From JAGUXG01 sp043798435 (GTDB lineage Bacteria; UBA9089; UBA9088; JAGUXG01), in NCBI GenBank assembly GCA_043798435.1, contig JAZDOR010000044.1, positions 1 to 14,617 on the forward strand: a DNA stretch of 14,617 nt, in the 5' to 3' direction. The notes beneath the pieces were generated by a model. The model saw only the letters and a program-made list of their open reading frames with translations, was not told where the DNA came from and did no database searches. Positions 12,889 through 14,617 of the stretch are shown in pieces (within the stretch, counting starts at the first letter, position 1; every line of letters begins with the position of its first letter). The position numbers and the translations under genes were made by a program.

Positions 12889-12972
12889 TTATTGCTCCTT
12901 TGATATTTCAAACTTCTCCACATCATGCACTAACCCCGCCAGAATCACGATTTGCTATTCTTTGTTATTCAA
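12889..12972 (-). pseudogene. Cas10 (Csm1-like) N-terminal remnant 2
   Basis: Read from the TTG at 12972, the frame gives MNNKE, a TAG, then QIVILAGLVHDVEKFEISKE and TAA. It aligns with remnant 1 codon by codon. The TAG replaces a Tyr codon, and the Gly of HDVGK is Glu. The DNA shares AACCCCGCCAGAATCACG (12932-12949) and CCACATCATGCA (12918-12929) exactly with remnant 1. It starts just after the PIN toxin stop (12985) and has no possible function as a protein. Confidence 0.72.
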
Positions 12973-12984
12973 GCTACTTACTCC

Positions 12985-13383
12985 TTAAACCCATTCAACC
13001 TTTACAATCTTTTTTACTGAGGCAAGTTCTGGATCGCCGCTTATAATCACAGCCTGATTATCAATAGCTGTAGCAATAGCAAAGGCATCCGCATAGGCCA
13101 CTGGATATTTTGCCTTTATCCGTGCAGCCTTATAGACCAATTCATCCTTGCAGGAAACTATCTTTATCGGCAACATCCTTATCTTTTCCATTATCTCTTC
13201 AGCCTTCTCTTCTGTCTTGGTCTTGGCAATCCTGTAGTAAACCTCACCTATGTTTATAATATTTGCCAAAATAGTCACTTTCTTCTTTTGAGCACCTTCT
13301 AAGAGAGCCTCCACCTTATCTGCCCCTTCCTCATCCTGTAGCCAAGCGAGAATGGCATAAGAATCAAGGAGATAGGTTTTCAT
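12985..13383 (-). CDS. vapC: PIN-domain ribonuclease toxin (VapC-like)
   Basis: This 132-residue protein carries the full acidic set of PIN RNases: D7 in YLLDSYAILAWL, E47 in NIINIGEVYY, D99 in PVAYADAFAIATA and D117 in IISGDPEL. Length and layout are standard for VapC, a Mg-dependent RNase that cleaves tRNA or rRNA when freed from its antitoxin. The start overlaps the AbrB antitoxin gene by 20 bp, so translation is coupled. Unlike the PIN gene at 3976-4381, this copy appears intact. It stands between the cas operon and cas6. Confidence 0.9.
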   Translation of the reverse strand: MKTYLLDSYAILAWLQDEEGADKVEALLEGAQKKKVTILANIINIGEVYYRIAKTKTEEKAEEIMEKIRMLPIKIVSCKDELVYKAARIKAKYPVAYADAFAIATAIDNQAVIISGDPELASVKKIVKVEWV

Positions 13384-13609
13384 CCCTTTTTACCTCCAGA
13401 CGATGCTCTTCTACCAAGGCTTTGGTCATAGATGGGGCATCTTTCAATGTCCCACGAAGTCCTTTTACCGGATCAGGAATTGGTCTTATGACAGCATAAT
13501 CTTTCACCCTCTCTAAGTATGCACACCCATTTGGCTTTATGCCAAGCGATTCCCTTATCTTCTTTGGAATAACAATCTGTCCCTTTGTAGATACCCTTAC
13601 CAATGACAT
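13364..13609 (-). CDS. vapB: AbrB/MazE/SpoVT-type antitoxin (VapB-like)
   Basis: This 81-residue protein starts MSLVRVSTKGQIVIPKKIRE, followed by SLGIKPNGCAYLERVKDYAV. This is the swapped-hairpin AbrB DNA-binding fold, with TKGQIVIPKKIRE as its hallmark. The tail (about 45-81) should wrap the PIN toxin encoded next. A GGGGGGTG ribosome site precedes the ATG, and a good promoter lies at 13644-13672. Toxin and antitoxin genes overlap by 20 bp, the antitoxin-first order of vapBC. The AT-rich dyad-like TAAAAT...ATTTTA between promoter and start could be its operator for self-repression. Confidence 0.92.
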   Translation of the reverse strand: MSLVRVSTKGQIVIPKKIRESLGIKPNGCAYLERVKDYAVIRPIPDPVKGLRGTLKDAPSMTKALVEEHRLEVKRDENLSP

Positions 13610-13643
13610 TGTAATACACCCCCCTAAAATTTTACTTTATTTT

Positions 13644-13672
13644 AGTATAACATATTTTGGAGCAAGATTCAA
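13644..13672 (-). promoter_or_regulatory. Promoter of the AbrB/PIN operon
   Basis: TTGAAT (13672-13667) and TATACT (13649-13644) are separated by exactly 17 bases on the minus strand. The -35 overlaps the last bases of cas6, so the toxin-antitoxin pair has its own transcription start. Confidence 0.68.
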
Positions 13673-14598
13673 TCTTTTAGGATTTCATACCTCCCCAGAC
13701 CAAAAGTCGCACCTTTTCCTACATGGACATATCTACCCAAAGCAATCAATGGCAGAAATTGGTTCAGGTTGCCTGTGTAGGTAACCCTGCCAACAATTCC
13801 ACCCAGTTTCATAGAGGCTTGCTGTCTGGTTGAATATCTTTCCCAGTCAAACCAGCCGATATGCCTCTCTTGTATCTCAACCTTTTTTGCATCCTCTATC
13901 ATTTGCTTGTAATCTACATTCAATTTCTCGTCACAATAAAAATAGGCTAAGGATGAAATCCGGCTGAGCAAGCTCCTGATAAGCACAGGAAACTCTGGCA
14001 CAGATACATACCACTTGTTCAGCTTCATTCTGGTTGGAGTGAGGAAGTTTAGGGTGAGTTTCTCTGGGTTGAGGCCATTTGCCTCTTTCAGGATTTCAGA
14101 GATGTTGAGCCTTCCACCAGGTTTTAATATCTCGTCTTGTGAGCTGTATATCTCCTCTTCTCCTGCCTTTACTCTATTCAGGAGAAACCTTGCCTTTTTC
14201 CTTCCAAGACCCATTTTGCCAAGCTCCTTGAAAGAGACGACAAAATATGGAAGGTAATCTATAGCCTTGCCGATTAGAATAAGCCCAAGCCCTATCTTCT
14301 CTCCTTTCTTATAAACATTTTCTGAAGGTGGCTCAATGACAAATGGCCTTGGAATCTCAGATAGCTTCTTCAGGTATGCTGAATCCTTTGGGGGTGAGGT
14401 CTCAAAGACATAGGCATAGGCACATTTCTCTTTTAAGAGGCAAGTCTGGCAAACCTTGTCTTTATCAAAGCAGACAATCCTTTTGAAGGCATAACCAAAT
14501 CCACCACGAAAGGTTGAGCCTGAATAAGGAGAAAGTTCTATCTCATCTTCTGCTAAAAGCTCCAACCTGTATATGCCTACATTAAAATTGTAAAGCAC
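13669..14598 (-). CDS. cas6: Cas6 crRNA-processing endoribonuclease
   Basis: The protein has 309 residues from a GTG start at 14598. Residues 25-35 (YSGSTFRGGFG) and a Cys set (C43, C50, C53, C59 in CFDKDKVCQTCLLKEKC) fit the N-terminal RAMP half of the COG5551/PF10040 type of Cas6. The second half has GWFDWERYSTRQQASMKLGG and ends in the glycine-rich loop LGRYVHVGKGATFGLGRYEI (288-307) typical of the C-terminal Cas6 domain. It cleaves pre-crRNA in each repeat, leaving the 8-nt handle. A GGAGG lies 13 bases before the GTG; the frame stays open to the window edge, so an upstream start cannot be excluded. It is 1.65 kb from the effector operon, with toxin-antitoxin genes between, and no cas1/cas2 is present. 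Confidence 0.85.
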   Translation of the reverse strand: MLYNFNVGIYRLELLAEDEIELSPYSGSTFRGGFGYAFKRIVCFDKDKVCQTCLLKEKCAYAYVFETSPPKDSAYLKKLSEIPRPFVIEPPSENVYKKGEKIGLGLILIGKAIDYLPYFVVSFKELGKMGLGRKKARFLLNRVKAGEEEIYSSQDEILKPGGRLNISEILKEANGLNPEKLTLNFLTPTRMKLNKWYVSVPEFPVLIRSLLSRISSLAYFYCDEKLNVDYKQMIEDAKKVEIQERHIGWFDWERYSTRQQASMKLGGIVGRVTYTGNLNQFLPLIALGRYVHVGKGATFGLGRYEILKD

Positions 14599-14617
14599 AA
14601 TTACTCTAAATCCTCCA

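Overview
The window looks like an accessory region of a moderately AT-rich genome from an uncultured bacterium. The evidence is Shine-Dalgarno sites of the AGGAGG type, sigma-70-like promoters, and a mix of IS630, MITE-like repeats, toxin-antitoxin genes, a 23S-IVS-type four-helix-bundle gene and a type III CRISPR-Cas locus. No rRNA or tRNA is visible, so the phylum cannot be fixed from the sequence. Every gene I accept is on the minus strand, so the window reads from right to left.

Left part (1-3500): the first codons of an IS630-type transposase (1-98) run off the left edge. Beside it lies a wrecked gene for a secreted YARHG + DUF3160 protein (about 182-2583). It has been cut at its 3' end by the IS, frameshifted near 991-996, split by a 268-bp MITE (1755-2022) and bordered at its 5' end by a second hairpin-type repeat (2601-2768). 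Next comes a secreted FG-GAP-like protein (2777-3472).

Middle-left (3480-5410): a four-helix-bundle gene between short inverted repeats; a RHH/PIN (VapBC-like) pair whose toxin is frameshifted next to its first catalytic Asp; and a DUF4258/YgiT-type zinc-finger pair in toxin-first order. Two fragments of the DNA polymerase I 3' end (3909-3945 and 4710-4862) lie on either side of the RHH/PIN pair.

Centre (5460-12100): a CRISPR array of 16 repeats (5592-6726), with an orphan repeat fragment and a hairpin element at its low-coordinate (trailer) end. Next to it is a compact type III operon. In transcription order this is an AlbA_2 (Schlafen-like)/GHKL ATPase protein, an HD-domain Cas10-like protein without a GGDD motif, a Csx7/Csm3-group RAMP and a Csx10-like RAMP. 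It is followed by a hairpin terminator and the leader. A good promoter (12051-12080) lies directly before the AlbA_2/GHKL gene, and that gene overlaps cas10 by 14 bp, so it belongs to the cas transcript.

Right part (12100-14617): two short N-terminal remnants of another Cas10 (Csm1-like 'LAGLLHDVGK') lie on either side of a DUF2283 gene. An AbrB/PIN toxin-antitoxin pair with a clear promoter follows, then a Cas6 gene at the right edge. The likely working unit is: Cas6 processes minus-strand array transcripts, and the Cas10-Csx7-Csx10-like complex uses the crRNAs. Target DNA would be cut through the Cas10 HD domain rather than through cyclic-oligoadenylate signalling. The AlbA_2/GHKL protein is an unassigned partner and the most interesting candidate for a new function.
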